A DNA stretch of 64,000 nucleotides from Corylus avellana (lineage: Eukaryota; Streptophyta; Magnoliopsida; Fagales; Betulaceae), in NCBI RefSeq assembly GCF_901000735.1, contig NC_081544.1:18300752-18364751 (forward strand), in the 5' to 3' direction. Of the stretch, positions 1-11,580 are shown one piece after another. The notes under the pieces were generated by a model. It was not told where the DNA came from. It did not search any database and saw only the letters and a list, made by a program, of their open reading frames with translations. The position numbers and the translations under genes are program-made. Numbering within the stretch: position 1 is the stretch's first letter; each line of letters begins with the position of its first letter.

Positions 1-554
1 TTTTTTAATTCATAAGTTATAAGTATAAATATAATACTATAATCAAATAATGTCATACAAATACAATATATAGTTAGTACCATAATGTATGTATGAATGT
101 ATTTAAGTACAATGACAATGTCAGTTATATATAATCTAGTTAAGTGATTGGTATTGAAGTAACAAATGTGTTTGTTATAAATGTATAATTACAAGTAAAA
201 ACTTATCATTCGAATTTAGATCGTATTAGTGTATCATTATTATATGAATGTAACTATATAAGCTTATGATCTATGCATTATCATTAGATACATCATTATA
301 TGTGATTCATGTAGTCTAAAATTATGTTATTAGTATAATAATATTAAAAATTAAAATCAACAATGTGTTTGTTTAGAATCACAAATTAAATATTATCATA
401 AGTATTACCAATTTATCATTATAAATTTATAATTTACATAATTAGTATAATGGTATATTAGTATTACATAACCACCTAGTTAATATGTTAATCTCAAATT
501 TAGTAACTAGTAAATTAGAAAACATATGTTCTAACTTCTAATTGTTTAGAGAAT
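1..554. other. AT-rich intergenic DNA, no gene seen
   Basis: The stretch is strongly AT-rich, with short TA-rich phrases and no open frame that looks coding. Its texture resembles 59280-59850, so it may be the inside of a hAT-like non-autonomous element, but no ends are visible. Confidence 0.5.
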
Positions 555-563
555 TAATTAATA

Positions 564-774
564 GGGAAAATTACACTTTACCCCTCCAAAGTTGGTAGCG
601 ATTTTCAATTCGAACTCCAAAGTTTCAATTTTTACAATCTACCTCCACAAAGTTTCAATTTTTTTCAATTCAACTATTCCGTCAGTCAAAGCCGTTTTGA
701 CTGATGGAACAGTGATCACGTGCGGTGCACGTGATCACTTATGGCCTTTTCGTACCCAAAATAACCTCATCCCT
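564..774 (+). repeat. Left terminal inverted repeat of MULE 1
   Basis: About 211 bp, matching the reverse complement of 1560-1769 over nearly its whole length. It includes the palindrome around 715-740 (GATCACGTGCGGTGCACGTGATC), which is a strong hairpin. Confidence 0.88.
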
Positions 775-1195
775 GTTTCTTCTCCCTTTGCCTTTTGAAG
801 CATCTATAGATGCTCTGTTTGCTTCCAGAGAAAATGTAAGAAGGAAAAGCAAAAGGGATTCATCTTTTTATTTTTTTCGATTTTCTGGATTCTTGGTTGT
901 TAGGATTAGTTGGAAGTTACTTTCAACTTACACTTTTTGGCATTAATTTCGTTTCTCATTCACAAGAAATAAGATTTGTTTGCTTCAATGCTCTGTTTGT
1001 TTTCCGAGAAAATGTTGGAAGGAAAAGCAAAAGGACACTGCAAAACCCAACTCATACTTCTCTAAAAATTCACGACGGGGAAAAGCAATCCATACCCACC
1101 TCAAGAATTCACGAGAAAGCCATACCCATTTCACTAAATCTACCCGTATCCAAAGTGAAACCCGATAATAATCAATCAAAACAAGGACGAACACG

Positions 1196-1267
1196 GTGTT
1201 CTCGAAGCTCTCCGACGACATGGTGCTCAACATCTTCTTCAAGCTCGAGGAAGACCCGCGCAACTGA
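1196..1267 (+). pseudogene. Captured F-box-like fragment inside MULE 1
   Basis: The frame at 1196-1267 reads VFSKLSDDMVLNIFFKLEED followed by PRN and a stop. The L-S/P-D-D-x-V-L-x-I-F-x-K-L-x-x-D-P-R-N pattern is the start of an F-box domain of the kind found in small plant F-box proteins, which bind SKP1 in SCF ubiquitin ligases. Only about 23 residues remain, without the rest of the F-box, so it cannot work as one. It is GC-richer than its surroundings, as expected of captured exon DNA. The identification rests on a short stretch and could be tested by protein search. Confidence 0.55.
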
Positions 1268-1559
1268 AATACAGGGCAAGAACCTCACATCCCCACACCC
1301 TTCGCAAACACCCAAACCTCTCTTCTTTGAAAGCCTATCAAGAACAAATTGATCTTATGGGCATTGAGATTTCATGGTAAAATTCGGTTATACTAGATTT
1401 CACTTGAGATACAAATCCCATTATTGGCCTCTGTTTTGGTTTTATAGAACAGAGGATAAGCAAGAAGGGAGGAATGGGGATGTTTCATAGTGGCCATTGG
1501 AACCCATTGACGATGATGAAGCTTTTTCTCTTCATTGACAAGCATGCGTGCATTTAGAA

Positions 1560-1769
1560 GGGATGAGGGTATTTTGGGTACGAAAAGGCCATAAGTGATC
1601 ACGTGCACCGCACGTGATTACTGTTCCGTCAGTCAAAACGGCTTTGACTGACGAAATGGCTAAATTGAAAAAAATTGAAACTTTGTAGGGATATATTACA
1701 AAAATTGAAACTTTGGAGTTTGAATTGAAAATTGCTGCCAACTTTGAAGGGGTAAAGTGTAATTTTCCC
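1560..1769 (-). repeat. Right terminal inverted repeat of MULE 1
   Basis: Inverted partner of 564-774, with the same CACGTGATC palindrome and the same outer end. A few substitutions separate the arms, so the insertion is not very recent. Confidence 0.88.
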
Positions 1770-1778
1770 TAATTAATA

Positions 1779-2456
1779 TGTAAGTATGTTACTTGTTAGT
1801 GTGTGACATTATATAGTATATACAAATTTAAAAGTTATATTAATTAATTGTTTAACATTATATTTTATTATAACATTATATATATATATATAATTTGCCG
1901 TTAAAAAAAAAAAAATTTATCAACAAAAAAACACTTATCTTTTAATTGTGGAACTGGTCTGGGGAAGTTAGAACTGTAGAACTTGAAAGTCCGGAAGACA
2001 AAATTAAAATTATCAATTGATTTGTTAGTTTTTATGTTCTGTTTAGCACGCACATCATGCAATCAAAATCAACGGTTTGGAATGAATCATCAAACTAGGG
2101 AATTTAATTGTACGGTCAAAATCCTTTATTGGTTAACATGGAACCAAGCTCATCTTTAATTGTGCATATACCAGCTTTTTTCGCATTTGATATTTTAACA
2201 TGCAAAAATATTTTAGCGTGATTTGTGTACATCAATTTTTGGTTATTTATGTACATAGATTTCCTACGATAGGAAATCATGAAAGCGTGTATAAATATGG
2301 GGAGTGGGTTGTTTTATTTTGGAATAATTTTTTTTGTTTTGGAGTAAGTTCCTTGATTCTAGAAGAAGTTTAAAGTCTTCCTTTTCGGCTAAATGAAAGC
2401 TCCATTCATAACCACATAATTCAAGGATGAGCAAAGAGAATAACTTTAACCAGGTC
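1779..2456. other. AT-rich intergenic DNA
   Basis: No gene recognised. It contains a TA microsatellite near 1876-1892, a poly(A) run near 1905-1915 and otherwise unique AT-rich sequence. Confidence 0.5.
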
Positions 2457-2754
2457 ATGGTGTAAATTGAGTATTTTTCACCCCTCGAATAGGAAGTAGA
2501 CACTTAAGTTTGGAACAACAAAAAATAATATAACTCTTCACACAAAGTAATTTTATATCTCTTGATAAAATACCTCGTAAACAAAATACCCATCGACAAA
2601 GCCACCACCAGAGTCACCATGAGATTGATTTGAATTAAAGATACGGTGTTTTCATTTCTATTCTATTTAGTGTATTTACCTTATGTGTCAAATTTCTATT
2701 GAAGGCTGTAAAATATAATTTTACACCACATCCTAATAGAAGGGACTCTCATGA
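2457..2754 (+). repeat. Dispersed repeat, copy 1
   Basis: Matches 3767-4153 in the same orientation: it starts at ATGGTGTAAA and ends at GAAGGGACTCTCAT. It lacks about 100 bp present in the second copy. GGTGTAAA near the start and TTTACACC near 2720-2727 are inverse of each other, so it may be a MITE, but homology continues past that point and no target duplication is clear. Confidence 0.6.
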
Positions 2755-3766
2755 GAAAAATGTCAATGATTTTTACTTGAAGAAATTCATCCCTACTACC
2801 TAGTATTTCTACTTAGAGTTGAATGTGGTATCTGCCATATATTTTTAGAGATATGATGGGTGCTCAATTGAGCCCCATCTAAGACCCAACTTTACTTACG
2901 TGACACAAAGCCACATAAGAGTTGTATCAGGTTCGAAATTGAAATTTTAAAAAACAAACAACTTAAATCATAGGACACTGAGGCTCAGTTGAATCCCTAT
3001 CATATCTCATCTTTTTATATATGATAGTATGATGTTGGTTTCATGCAAAATGAGCAAAATGTGCATAGGCTGTTTCAGCCTGCTTGTGTTTGGTTGAGAT
3101 GTAGGTCATGCCCCTAAAAAAAAAGTATTTTTCAGCATGACAATAGATTTTGTAAAATGAGGTTTATAATTGAAATAATTTCAAATTTTTTTCTTCTTTA
3201 TCATTATCTACGCAATTTTTTTATTATTATTTATTTATTTATTTTTATAACATTATTATCATCACTCCAAATTGTAATTCAAATCTCTCGCATTGAATTT
3301 GAGAGTAATTCAGACACCTTATTCATGGGTTGATGGGCTACCTAGTCCATTTTTTTTTTTTAAAAAAAAATAAATGTTTTTGAGGATAAATGTATAATTT
3401 CGTAATGACTTCCAAAAAAAAAAAAAAAAAAAAAAAAAAAGTCAAAATTTATATGAAAGGAGGAGCATCTCCAACAAGGTTATCTAAAATAGCTATCTAA
3501 AAATTACAATTCTTTATTTTAGCAACTCAATTTTTTAATAAACACTTTTATTGAATCTCTATTATCTTCTCTACTATTTTTAAATATTATTATCTATTTA
3601 TTTATTATATTCTTGCCAACACTCATAATTTTAAATATTCATATATTTTTTAACTGCCAACTTTTACCAACAACCACATTTTTCAACTGTCTCTATTTCT
3701 TTTTTTTCCACCCCCAAAATTTGTATTAGATCAGAGATCCTAATTGATAATAACGTCAATGAGTAC
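2755..3766. other. AT-rich spacer between repeat copies
   Basis: No gene seen. It contains low-complexity runs (an A/T block at 3350-3370 and a long poly(A) at 3414-3440). Confidence 0.5.
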
Positions 3767-4153
3767 ATGGTGTAAATAGAGTGTTTTGCACCTTTGAATA
3801 GGAAGCAAACACCTAAGTTTGAAATACTAAAAAAATAATATAACCCTTTGCACCAAATAATTTTCATTATCTTGACAAAATCACATTAGACAAAATACTC
3901 ATCGACAAAACCACCAGAGCCACCATCTTGGTTGGTTTTGGAGACTCTATTATCTAGGGCTCAAAGGTGAGTTGAGGGTTTAGTGATGGGCATTGGGTTA
4001 GAATTAATAGAAAATTCTATGGGATTGATTTGAATTAAAGATACGGTGTTTTCATTTCTATTATGTTTGGTGTTTATACTCAATGTGTCATATTTTTATT
4101 GAAGGATGTAAAATGGGTTTTACACCACATCTTGATAGAAGGGACTCTCATCC
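3767..4153 (+). repeat. Dispersed repeat, copy 2
   Basis: Second copy of the repeat at 2457-2754, with an extra central block of about 100 bp (3925-4020). Shared phrases include AATAGGAAGCAAACACC and AAAGATACGGTGTTTTCA. Confidence 0.6.
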
Positions 4154-4484
4154 CGATTATACTGAATTGAAGCACAGCTCTAGAGACAAAGAAAGAGTCT
4201 ATGTTATCTCAACTTTATCAATAACTAACGATAAAATTTAAGATTAATTATATTTGAATTTTGTATTTCAGAGATATTTGAATTTTGTATTTGTAATTTC
4301 AAGTGTTTTGTAACAACTTTTATCTTGTAAAGCTTATCTATACAATCTAAGTGATAATTTTACCCTTGATACCTACATTATATATCAAAGGTAAAGTTGC
4401 TTATTTGTCCAACACAAAGAAAGTGATTTGATTTAAATTGATGGATTAAAGAGGTAAGGAAGCCTAAATAGAATAAATTTTATA
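4154..4484. other. AT-rich intergenic DNA
   Basis: Nothing recognised before the target duplication of the LINE that starts at 4502. Confidence 0.45.
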
Positions 4485-4501
4485 AGTCTTTTGTGCCATC
4501 T
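4485..4501 (+). repeat. Left target-site duplication of LINE 1
   Basis: AGTCTTTTGTGCCATCT, identical to 13005-13021 across 8.5 kb. Confidence 0.85.
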
Positions 4502-4574
4502 CTACACAAATGATACGTTCTTAAAACTCGCTTGGGCAATAAATGCTTATATGCCTGGTGTAGTATTTGGAATG

Positions 4575-5840
4575 TGATGAGTGCCAAATATTGCATATTT
4601 GGACCCCTTAATTTGCATTTGTTAAGCCTTTAGCTTTATTATTTTTTGATGTTTTGGTTAGTTTTGGTGTTTTAGTGATTTGCAGGCTGTTAAGAGAAAA
4701 ATGCGGCTTTAGGGTGAAATTTGCAACTCATTCCATTAATTCTAGGGCCTAAGACACTTCATGGAGCATTGACAGCAAATTGGAATCGAGCGATGATTCG
4801 CACTCAACAAGTCCTACTAAAAAGACCATATCTAGAGTTGTATAGCTTGGATTGAGGTGATCTTGGTGTCATTGGAAAGATAATTCAAATATCTACAAAT
4901 TCATATTTCACAAGAGTAGGCTAATTCTGACTGGAAGTAAACTCGAGCACACATTTAGTGCGATCGAGCGCACCTAGAGTGCGATTGAGCGCACTCAGCC
5001 AACCTGGTAGCGCTGAAATCCTAAAATTAGCTTATAAATATCATTCTTTTCCATTGTAAACGGACGAAGACACGCCGAGGTCGCCGTTCTTGGTCGTTTT
5101 TCGTGTTTTCTAGGTTTTTGTATCTTGGAACTCAAATTCTTTTGTAAGTTTTTAATTTTAATGAAGTAATTTAGTTTCTTTATGATTTCTTTTGTCATGA
5201 GAGACTAAATCTTCAACTAAGGTTAAAGATGAAGCCTCGCCATTGATTAGTTTTATATTTTTATGTTTTGCTCGTACAAATCCGTCGTTTAATGTAATGT
5301 ATGTTCGCTCCAATTTAATTGTGTGACAAAATTGTGATTGATTGTTGTTTATAAATCGTGAAAACGTTGGATATTCGTTATGTTTCATCCAATGGATACA
5401 TCGAATAATTTGATTGAGACTTATATCCATTGTGATTTACGGATACAGTGGATGATTTGATCTCAATTGGATATTCGTTGTGATTTGTAATAGAGATGGA
5501 TTCATCGAATGATTCAATTGGTTTATAAAAAACAATAGAACATATATAGGGTTTAATTGTTTGTCGGATGCATGGATGATAGCATGAGAATGTATGCTTT
5601 GATTTGGTAAGGTGAATTCTAAAACCTTAGTCATTTATCTTTTGATTATTTTTATTTTATTTAGTTTATGTTTGTTTATTTTCAAAATCAAAATCATTCG
5701 GAACTAGGTTAAGATATAATTGATTTAGATAGAAATTAAATTTCACAAACACAATTCCCTGTGGATCGACCTCACACTTGCACACACACTATATTGCACA
5801 CGACTCGTGCGCTTACGAGTACAATTAAATTTGTACATCA
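4575..5840 (+). repeat. 5' LTR of the TR-GAG element
   Basis: 1266 bp, TG...CA. It contains a TATA box (CTTATAAATATC near 5030) directly after a CpG-rich cluster of CGATCGAGCGCAC-like phrases at 4940-5005. Confidence 0.88.
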
Positions 5841-5845
5841 AATTT

Positions 5846-5863
5846 TGGCGCCGTTGCCGGGGA
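5846..5863 (+). other. Primer-binding site, tRNA-Asp type
   Basis: TGGCGCCGTTGCCGGGGA lies five bases after the 5' LTR. Plant tRNA-Asp(GUC) ends in CCCCGGCAACGGCG plus CCA, so this site can pair with it along its whole length. Established knowledge: LTR elements start minus-strand synthesis from such tRNA ends. Confidence 0.85.
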
Positions 5864-6437
5864 TTTGTTTGTTTGTGAAAATTGATTTTTGTTTAAATTG
5901 ATTTTATTTTTCTACTAGTTATTTTCTTTTTACAGTTTGTTGCCTTTTATTTTTATTTTTTTTTATTTGTTTCTGTTTGTAGTTACTAATAAAAATAAAA
6001 AAATAAAAAAGAGAAAAAGTTGTTTGTTTTTGTTGTTTCTGTTGCAGCTCTGCCGAAGGAACTAGTCCCTGCCAAAGCGCTTGATCGCACATCACCTACA
6101 CTCGAGCGCATTCGAGCCTAACGCAGCAAGCATCCCGCGTGCCTGCGCTCGACACCTCCGCAGGTGCGCGTGAGCGCACACCCCACGCCCATGTACGCTC
6201 GATCGCACATCACTTGCGCTCGAGTGCACCTTCGCAGACTACACCAAAACGGGCCAGCACCTTGAATTTTGCCAAACTTATGTTTGGTCCGTTTTGTGAG
6301 TTTTTGTTTTGAGTTTTTATTTTTAATTTTTGGTATTTTTGTTTATTTTATTTTCAAACGAACAAAAAAAAAAAACCACCAAAAAACAAAAAAAAAATTG
6401 GTTAATGTTTCATGTGGAAGTGTGTTTTGTTTAAAGA

Positions 6438-7682
6438 GTGAGGGTAAGAATGAATTTTCCATTTGGTAATTTTAATGCTACTCCTAGTTGTAGGACACCT
6501 GTTCCTACCAACTTTCCTCACTATTTCTACTCACATGGACCATCTTCATACTGCTCCAGCCCTTATCATAGTTTAGGTAATTCTCCATCTTGGGGACAAT
6601 TTTCCAATTTTTCATATGAGCAGGTGAACACCAATTTTTCCAGTCCGGGGTTTGAATCAACTTCCAATTTCTACACCCCAGACTGGAGCAACCATTCTGA
6701 TTTCTTGTGGCAAGCTCATGCTACGGGAAATTATGCTCCCCAATCTCATGAACTGCACCATCCTGAATATCTGCAGTTCAATAACCATTCTTCCATGCCT
6801 TCACCTTGCAATTACCCTCTTCAAGAGTCATTAGTGCAACATTTTCCAACTGCTCATGTCGATGACTTAGAGGAGAGAGTAAACCAACTCATGGCAACTA
6901 GGCGTGCCCATACCCAACCTCTTCACACTCACGTACCTCATAAGTCATGCTCATACTGTTATCATCATTCTCATCAGATAGATGATTGTCCATTCATTAA
7001 CCATTACATGATTGATGAGGAAGATGCTAGCAAGTTTGCACATGAGCATATTCAAACCACCACCATACTTGGGAGTGAGGAAAAAGATGAGGAGGCTGTT
7101 GATGAGCCAAGTCTAGAGGACCCATTGGGAAAGTGCTTTGCTCAATTTGGATGTGACCTAGACCTTGACAAGTTACTTGAGCAAGCTGATGCCTTATTGG
7201 ACTCCACTCCTAAGATGTGAATTGAAAATGGGGAAACCACTGAGATATCATTCCCTAACTCACCCTCATTAGCAGCTGAGCCTTTCATTGTGGGTAACCA
7301 TGAGGAGAAAGAAAAAGAGGAGCAAGTTGAGCAAATTGATCCCCTGCCAACTCCAAGTCTGTCCAATGACAAGGAAGTGAGTACTGAAGCTCATTCCTTC
7401 GTCACAATCCCTCTTGAGACACTCCATGAACCCCAAGCTCCACTTATTCAATGTCTCAAAGAGCCATTTTATGCCAAGACTCTCAAGGATCCTTGCAAAC
7501 AAGCGAGCAAACCTAGGAACTATCGTCCCATGAAGATCCTTTGGAGCAAGCAAGTTGGCTACATAAGATGGGAAAACATCATTCCAGAGGGATATCAAAT
7601 TCTTAAGAAGAAAGGGTGGAAGGGATTGGTCGGACATCCAAATGATCGGGGAAAGCACTGTAAAATTTCTTCCCCATTTTAA
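6438..7682 (+). pseudogene. GAG-like protein of the TR-GAG element, one in-frame stop
   Basis: One frame runs from 6438 to 7682 (415 codons) and is broken only by a TGA at 7218-7220, so a 260-aa product is possible without readthrough. The N-terminal part is rich in S, N, P, Y, F and H. Residues around 170-185 read CSYCYHHSHQIDDC, a CX2CX4HX4C zinc knuckle, the nucleic-acid-binding motif of retroviral-type capsid proteins. The section after it is acidic (DEEAVDEPSLEDP). After the stop the frame continues with a conserved basic end (RPMKILWSKQVGYIRW). The product would package element RNA in cytoplasmic particles. The stop may be decay or a programmed readthrough point; a single copy cannot tell. 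Confidence 0.75.
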
Positions 7683-9038
7683 TTTCTGCACATTTTCTTT
7701 CTTTCTTATTTTTATTTTATTTTGTGTCACTTTCTTTTTGTTTCTATCAGCAATTAATCTTTTGATATTTGTTTCTATGAGAAAATATTGCTGTTAGATT
7801 TTGACAGGTGTTTTGGTGTTCAAGTTTGGGGGACGCCCTAGCCTTTGCACACTCGAGTTTTCTCATCCCACGGTATTGTATCTCTTGCCACATTGGGGAC
7901 AATGTGTCATTTAAGTTTGGGGGTGTGGAAAAACACATTGTCTTTTTGTTTGTTTTTATTTGTTTATTTTGTTAAAAAAAAAATGCTATGTTGTTGATTG
8001 GGCATGAGTTACATCATAACTGTGGTTTGCATGTCATTAGTGTGTTTAACTTTTTAAACACCGCATGTCGTTAGAAATCTGAGTCATTTGACTCATTTGG
8101 TGGATTAGAGAGACTTCACATGCCTGAGTTGAATCACATGCACACTAGCATAAAGTCTGTGAGGTATGAGATTTTGATTGATTAGGGTGTGCCTTGCGAT
8201 TTGTAGGATGAAGTGTTGATGAAACCTTGGCTTGAGGATAGATAAAAAAAAAAAAAAAGAAAAAAGAAAAAGTGTCATCATCAGTTTGAGCTTTTCATTG
8301 AGTAACCGGACCTCATGCCTCATTAAGCATTGAGTGTTCGCGTAAAAAGATGAGAAATTCAATTTGGTTGATTGTATGGCTAGTTTGGCTTCGTAGCCTT
8401 TTTGACTTGAGTAATTAAGCCTTAGGGATGTTTTACATCTAGTGCCCTAAAACCATCTGCTTTGGGAGTCACTGGCCCAACACTCGTTACATAGATCAAT
8501 TAGCAAGCTTAAGAGAGCCAAACATTGCACAGCCTACACATAAAAAAAAAAATAAATAAATAATATATTTTTTTAAAAAAAATGCATGTCTTGATCTAAG
8601 CCTTTGGTGTTTTCATCTGTGTGAATTCTTATGAATTTTGAGGTACACCAAACTTTGAGAAAAATTGAAGCCTTTTAACTTCGTGTTAGTTTCACTTTGC
8701 ACCTATTGAAGCTTGTGTTGTCTCAAATTTCCACCTTTGAGTTGAATGATTTGTGGTTGGCTTGATGATTTGATTGTGGTGTTTACTTTGTTAAACCTGC
8801 TCATGATGTGAGAACCATGTGTTTGTGTGAAAATTGTGTTTGTCAATGACATAGCACTGACAATGTTTGTGGGTATCATTCATGTTAAACCCTCATGAGA
8901 CTTCACTCGTCCACTAGGGATGCCTAGGGGTTTAAAAGGCTTGTTGCATATGCTAAATGCAATCGTCTCTCCCACGACAGCGGACTTATGTTTCTTGTTT
9001 TCATTTTTTTTTTTTTTGCTAAGAGACTAGCAAAATGT
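7683..9038. other. 3' non-coding interior of the TR-GAG element
   Basis: No coding capacity seen. It contains two GTTTGGGGG phrases (near 7822-7850 and 7913-7925) like the purine tract, and poly(A)/poly(T) runs at 8245-8270, 8545-8580 and 9005-9017. Confidence 0.6.
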
Positions 9039-9053
9039 AAGTTTGGGGGTATT
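9039..9053 (+). other. Polypurine tract of the TR-GAG element
   Basis: AAGTTTGGGGGTATT directly precedes the 3' LTR, the position where plus-strand DNA synthesis starts. Confidence 0.75.
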
Positions 9054-10346
9054 TGATGAGTGCCAAATATTGTATATTTGGGCCCCTTAACTTTGCATTT
9101 GCTAAGCCTTTAGCTTTATTATTTATGATGTTTTGGTTAGTTTTAGTGTTTTAGTGATTTACAAGCTGTTAAGAGAAAAATGCGGCTTTAAGGTGAAATT
9201 TGCAACTCATTCCATTAATTCTGGGGCCTAAGACACTTCATGGAGCATTGGCAGCAAATTGGGATCGAGCGATGATTCGCACTAGACGAGTCCCACTAAA
9301 AAGGTCCTATCTAGAGTTGTAGAGCTCGGATTGAGGTGATCTTGGTGTCATTGGAAAGATAACTCAAAGATCTACAAATTAATATTTACAAGAGTAGGCT
9401 GATTCCGACTGGAAGTGCACTCGAACGCACATTTAGTGCGATCAAGTGCACTCGCGCCCTGAGCAGCAGAAAACATGTTGCCCGAGTGCGATCGAGCGCA
9501 CTCGGCTGACCTGGCAGCGCTGAAACCCTAAAATTAGCTTATAAATATCATTCTTTTCCATTGTAAACCAACGGAGACGCGCCAAGGGCGCCGTTCTTGG
9601 TCGTTTTTTGTGTTTTGTAGGTTTTTGTAGCTTGGAACTCGAATTCTTTTGTAAGTTTTTAATTTTAATGAAGTAATTTAGTTTCTTTATGATTTCTTTT
9701 GTCATGAGAGGCTAAATCTTCAACTAAGGTTGAAGATGAAGCCTCGCCATTGATTAGTTTTATATTTTTATGTTTTGTTCGTACAAATTCGTCGTTTAAT
9801 GTAATGTATGTTCGTTTCAATTCAATTGTGTGACAAAATTGTGATTGATTGTTGTTTATAAATCGTGAAAACATTGGATATTCGTTGTGTTTCATCCAAC
9901 GGATACATCTAATGATTTGATTGAGACTTATATCCATTGTGATTTATGGATACAGTGGATGATTTGATCTCAATTGGATATTCGTTGTGATTTGTAATAG
10001 AGATGGATTCATCGAATGATTCAATTGGTTTATAAAAAATAATAGAACGTAATAGGGTTTAATTGTTTGTCGGATGCATGAATGAAAACGTAAGAATGTA
10101 TACTTTGATTTGGTGAGGTGAATTCTAAATCCTTAGTCATTTATCTTTTGATTATTTTTATTTTATTTAGTTTATGTTTGTTTATTTTCAAAATCAAAAT
10201 CATTCGGAACTAGGTTAAGATATAATTGATTTAGATAGAAATTAAATTTCACAAACACAATTCCCTATGGATCGATCTCGCACTTGCACACACGCTATAT
10301 TGTACACGACTCGTGCGCTTGTGAGTACAATTAAATTTGTACATCA
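9054..10346 (+). repeat. 3' LTR of the TR-GAG element
   Basis: 1293 bp, highly similar to 4575-5840. It differs by scattered substitutions and by extra sequence at about 9450-9495 within the CpG-rich cluster (GCAGCAGAAAACATGTTGCC region). The divergence shows the insertion is not recent. Confidence 0.88.
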
Positions 10347-10569
10347 GAATGCAAAGCCCCTCCTACAAGAAGGGTTGATTTGAAGAGTAGAAGATGGTAA
10401 TTCTATTAATATATGGGAGGCTAAGTGGATACCGTCGGCGACGACACATGCAATCCAAACATTAGTTTAAATTCTTGACAGAACGACAAAGGTGTCCGAA
10501 TTGATTGATAAGGATATAAATTGGTGGAATATTCCCCTTATAGAGGAAGTCTTTATACCGGAAGAAGCC

Positions 10570-10821
10570 TAAAGACTTTGATAATCAGACGTATTTTCAA
10601 TTGTACTGCCTTACCTTAACATTGGTATAGGCTTTGTATTTATAATTAAAGTCGTTACAATAGATAATAGTTTACAAATTTGAGAATATATTTGAATTCT
10701 AAAAGACATGAAATACATTTGAATTCTGAAATATATAATTTAAATTCTAACTCCTCTTATAATCTTTTATAATCTTTATCTTGAGAAGCTTTATCTTGGA
10801 GACTCTTGAATTTGAACTTGG
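10570..10821 (-). repeat. 3' LTR (minus orientation) of the GAG-only Copia element
   Basis: About 90% alike to 11593-11835 by eye. Shared phrases include TTACCTTAACATTGGT and GAGAAGCTTTATCTTGGAGA. Confidence 0.72.
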
Positions 10822-11466
10822 ATATAGATCATCAATCGTCATAGGAGTCACACAGGTGGTAACAGATGTGACAAAGGAGTCATAGTCAAACCCAAGGTCG
10901 GCAAGGAGAAATGCAGTGAGCTCAAAATCATTGAGTGGTTGATCAACGGCAGCAAGAGTATCCACGAGGCTTGTGAATTTCTTAAAATAGTCCGAGACGG
11001 AGGAATCACCCTTCTTGAGGGTAGCAAGTTGGAGATGAACTTGCATAAGGCGAGCCTGAGAGTGAGAGGTGAACAGGTGTTCAAAAGTGAACCAGAGATC
11101 ACATGAAGTGGTACACTTGAGCACATAAGTGAGGATGGACTCCGTTAAGGAGGATGTAAGAGCACCCAGGATTAGTTGGTCCTGCTGGTTCCATGTCGCA
11201 TACTCTGGATTTTGTTTTTTTTCGACAGTTTCAACTCCATCACTGGTGGAGGACACAACTTCAATGGTTTGGGGTGGAGGTTTGATAGTGCCATCAACGA
11301 AGCCATAAACAGAGTGGCCTTTGAGAATGAGCACAATAGTAGCCTTCCACAAACGATAATTGTCTTTTGAAAGCTTGTGAGTAACAGAAGTGTGGATAGT
11401 GGTGGCTACAGTGGTGATGGTAGCATGTGGGGTGGGAACCACAATGGAAGATGATGCATCAATCAT
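10747..11466 (-). CDS. Copia-type GAG polyprotein (UBN2/retrotran_gag family), 239 aa
   Basis: The open frame has the full Copia GAG layout. A short S/T-rich leader is followed by LSKDNYRLWKATIVLILKGH, the conserved L-x-x-x-N-Y-x-x-W start of the family. Next come a W-x-x-x-D region (YATWNQQDQLILGALTSSL), the DLWFTFEHLFTSHSQARLMQ segment, and LKKGDSSVSDYFKKFTSLVD with the usual LAAVDQPLNDFELTAFLLA end. No zinc knuckle or protease follows; the frame instead runs into the 3' LTR at 10747-10821 and stops. The product would assemble particles but has no enzyme. The frame is intact, notable beside the broken LINE around it, so this GAG may have been maintained until recently. Confidence 0.8.
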   Translation of the reverse strand: MIDASSSIVVPTPHATITTVATTIHTSVTHKLSKDNYRLWKATIVLILKGHSVYGFVDGTIKPPPQTIEVVSSTSDGVETVEKKQNPEYATWNQQDQLILGALTSSLTESILTYVLKCTTSCDLWFTFEHLFTSHSQARLMQVHLQLATLKKGDSSVSDYFKKFTSLVDTLAAVDQPLNDFELTAFLLADLGFDYDSFVTSVTTCVTPMTIDDLYPSSNSRVSKIKLLKIKIIKDYKRS

Positions 11467-11580
11467 TGCGGTTGAGAGGAGAGAGAAAAAAAATTGAATG
11501 GAATTGGAAGGGAGATGGGAAAAAAAATGAAAATGGGTGGCAGGAAAGAAAAAAAACTGACGTGAGTCAAAAAAAAAATA

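Larger units (their letters stand above)
564..1769. mobile_element. Non-autonomous Mutator-like element (Pack-MULE type), 1206 bp
   Basis: Seen: two inverted arms of about 210 bp (564-774 and 1560-1769) start and end with GGGAAAATTACAC and its complement. They are flanked by a perfect 9-bp duplication, TAATTAATA, at 555-563 and 1770-1778. Long terminal inverted repeats plus a 9-bp target duplication are the hallmark of Mutator-like elements. No transposase frame is present, so the element depends on a relative for movement. The middle (about 780-1550) is less AT-rich than the surroundings and contains a short F-box-like coding fragment, as in gene-capturing Pack-MULEs. The block near 804-856 recurs in diverged form at 989-1033, so there was an internal duplication. 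Confidence 0.88.
4575..10346 (+). mobile_element. GAG-only LTR retrotransposon (TR-GAG type), 5.8 kb
   Basis: Complete non-autonomous element. Two LTRs of about 1.27-1.29 kb (TGATGAGTGCC ... TTGTACATCA) flank a 3.2-kb interior, with a perfect 5-bp duplication, GAATG, at 4570-4574 and 10347-10351. The primer-binding site at 5846-5863 is complementary to the 3' end of plant tRNA-Asp, and a G-rich purine tract precedes the 3' LTR. The interior has one GAG-like frame and no protease, integrase, reverse transcriptase or RNase H. This is the structure described for TR-GAG elements of plants, which must borrow polymerase from a partner. It inserted into the LINE at 4502-13000. Confidence 0.88.

Noticed and set aside
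897..1352. 151-codon plus-strand frame in MULE 1
   Set aside because: Low-complexity S/T/K-rich translation spanning non-coding element DNA; the F-box-like signal is in another frame.
3414..3440. Long poly(A) as a possible retroposon tail
   Set aside because: No target duplication or upstream SINE/LINE body could be found around it.
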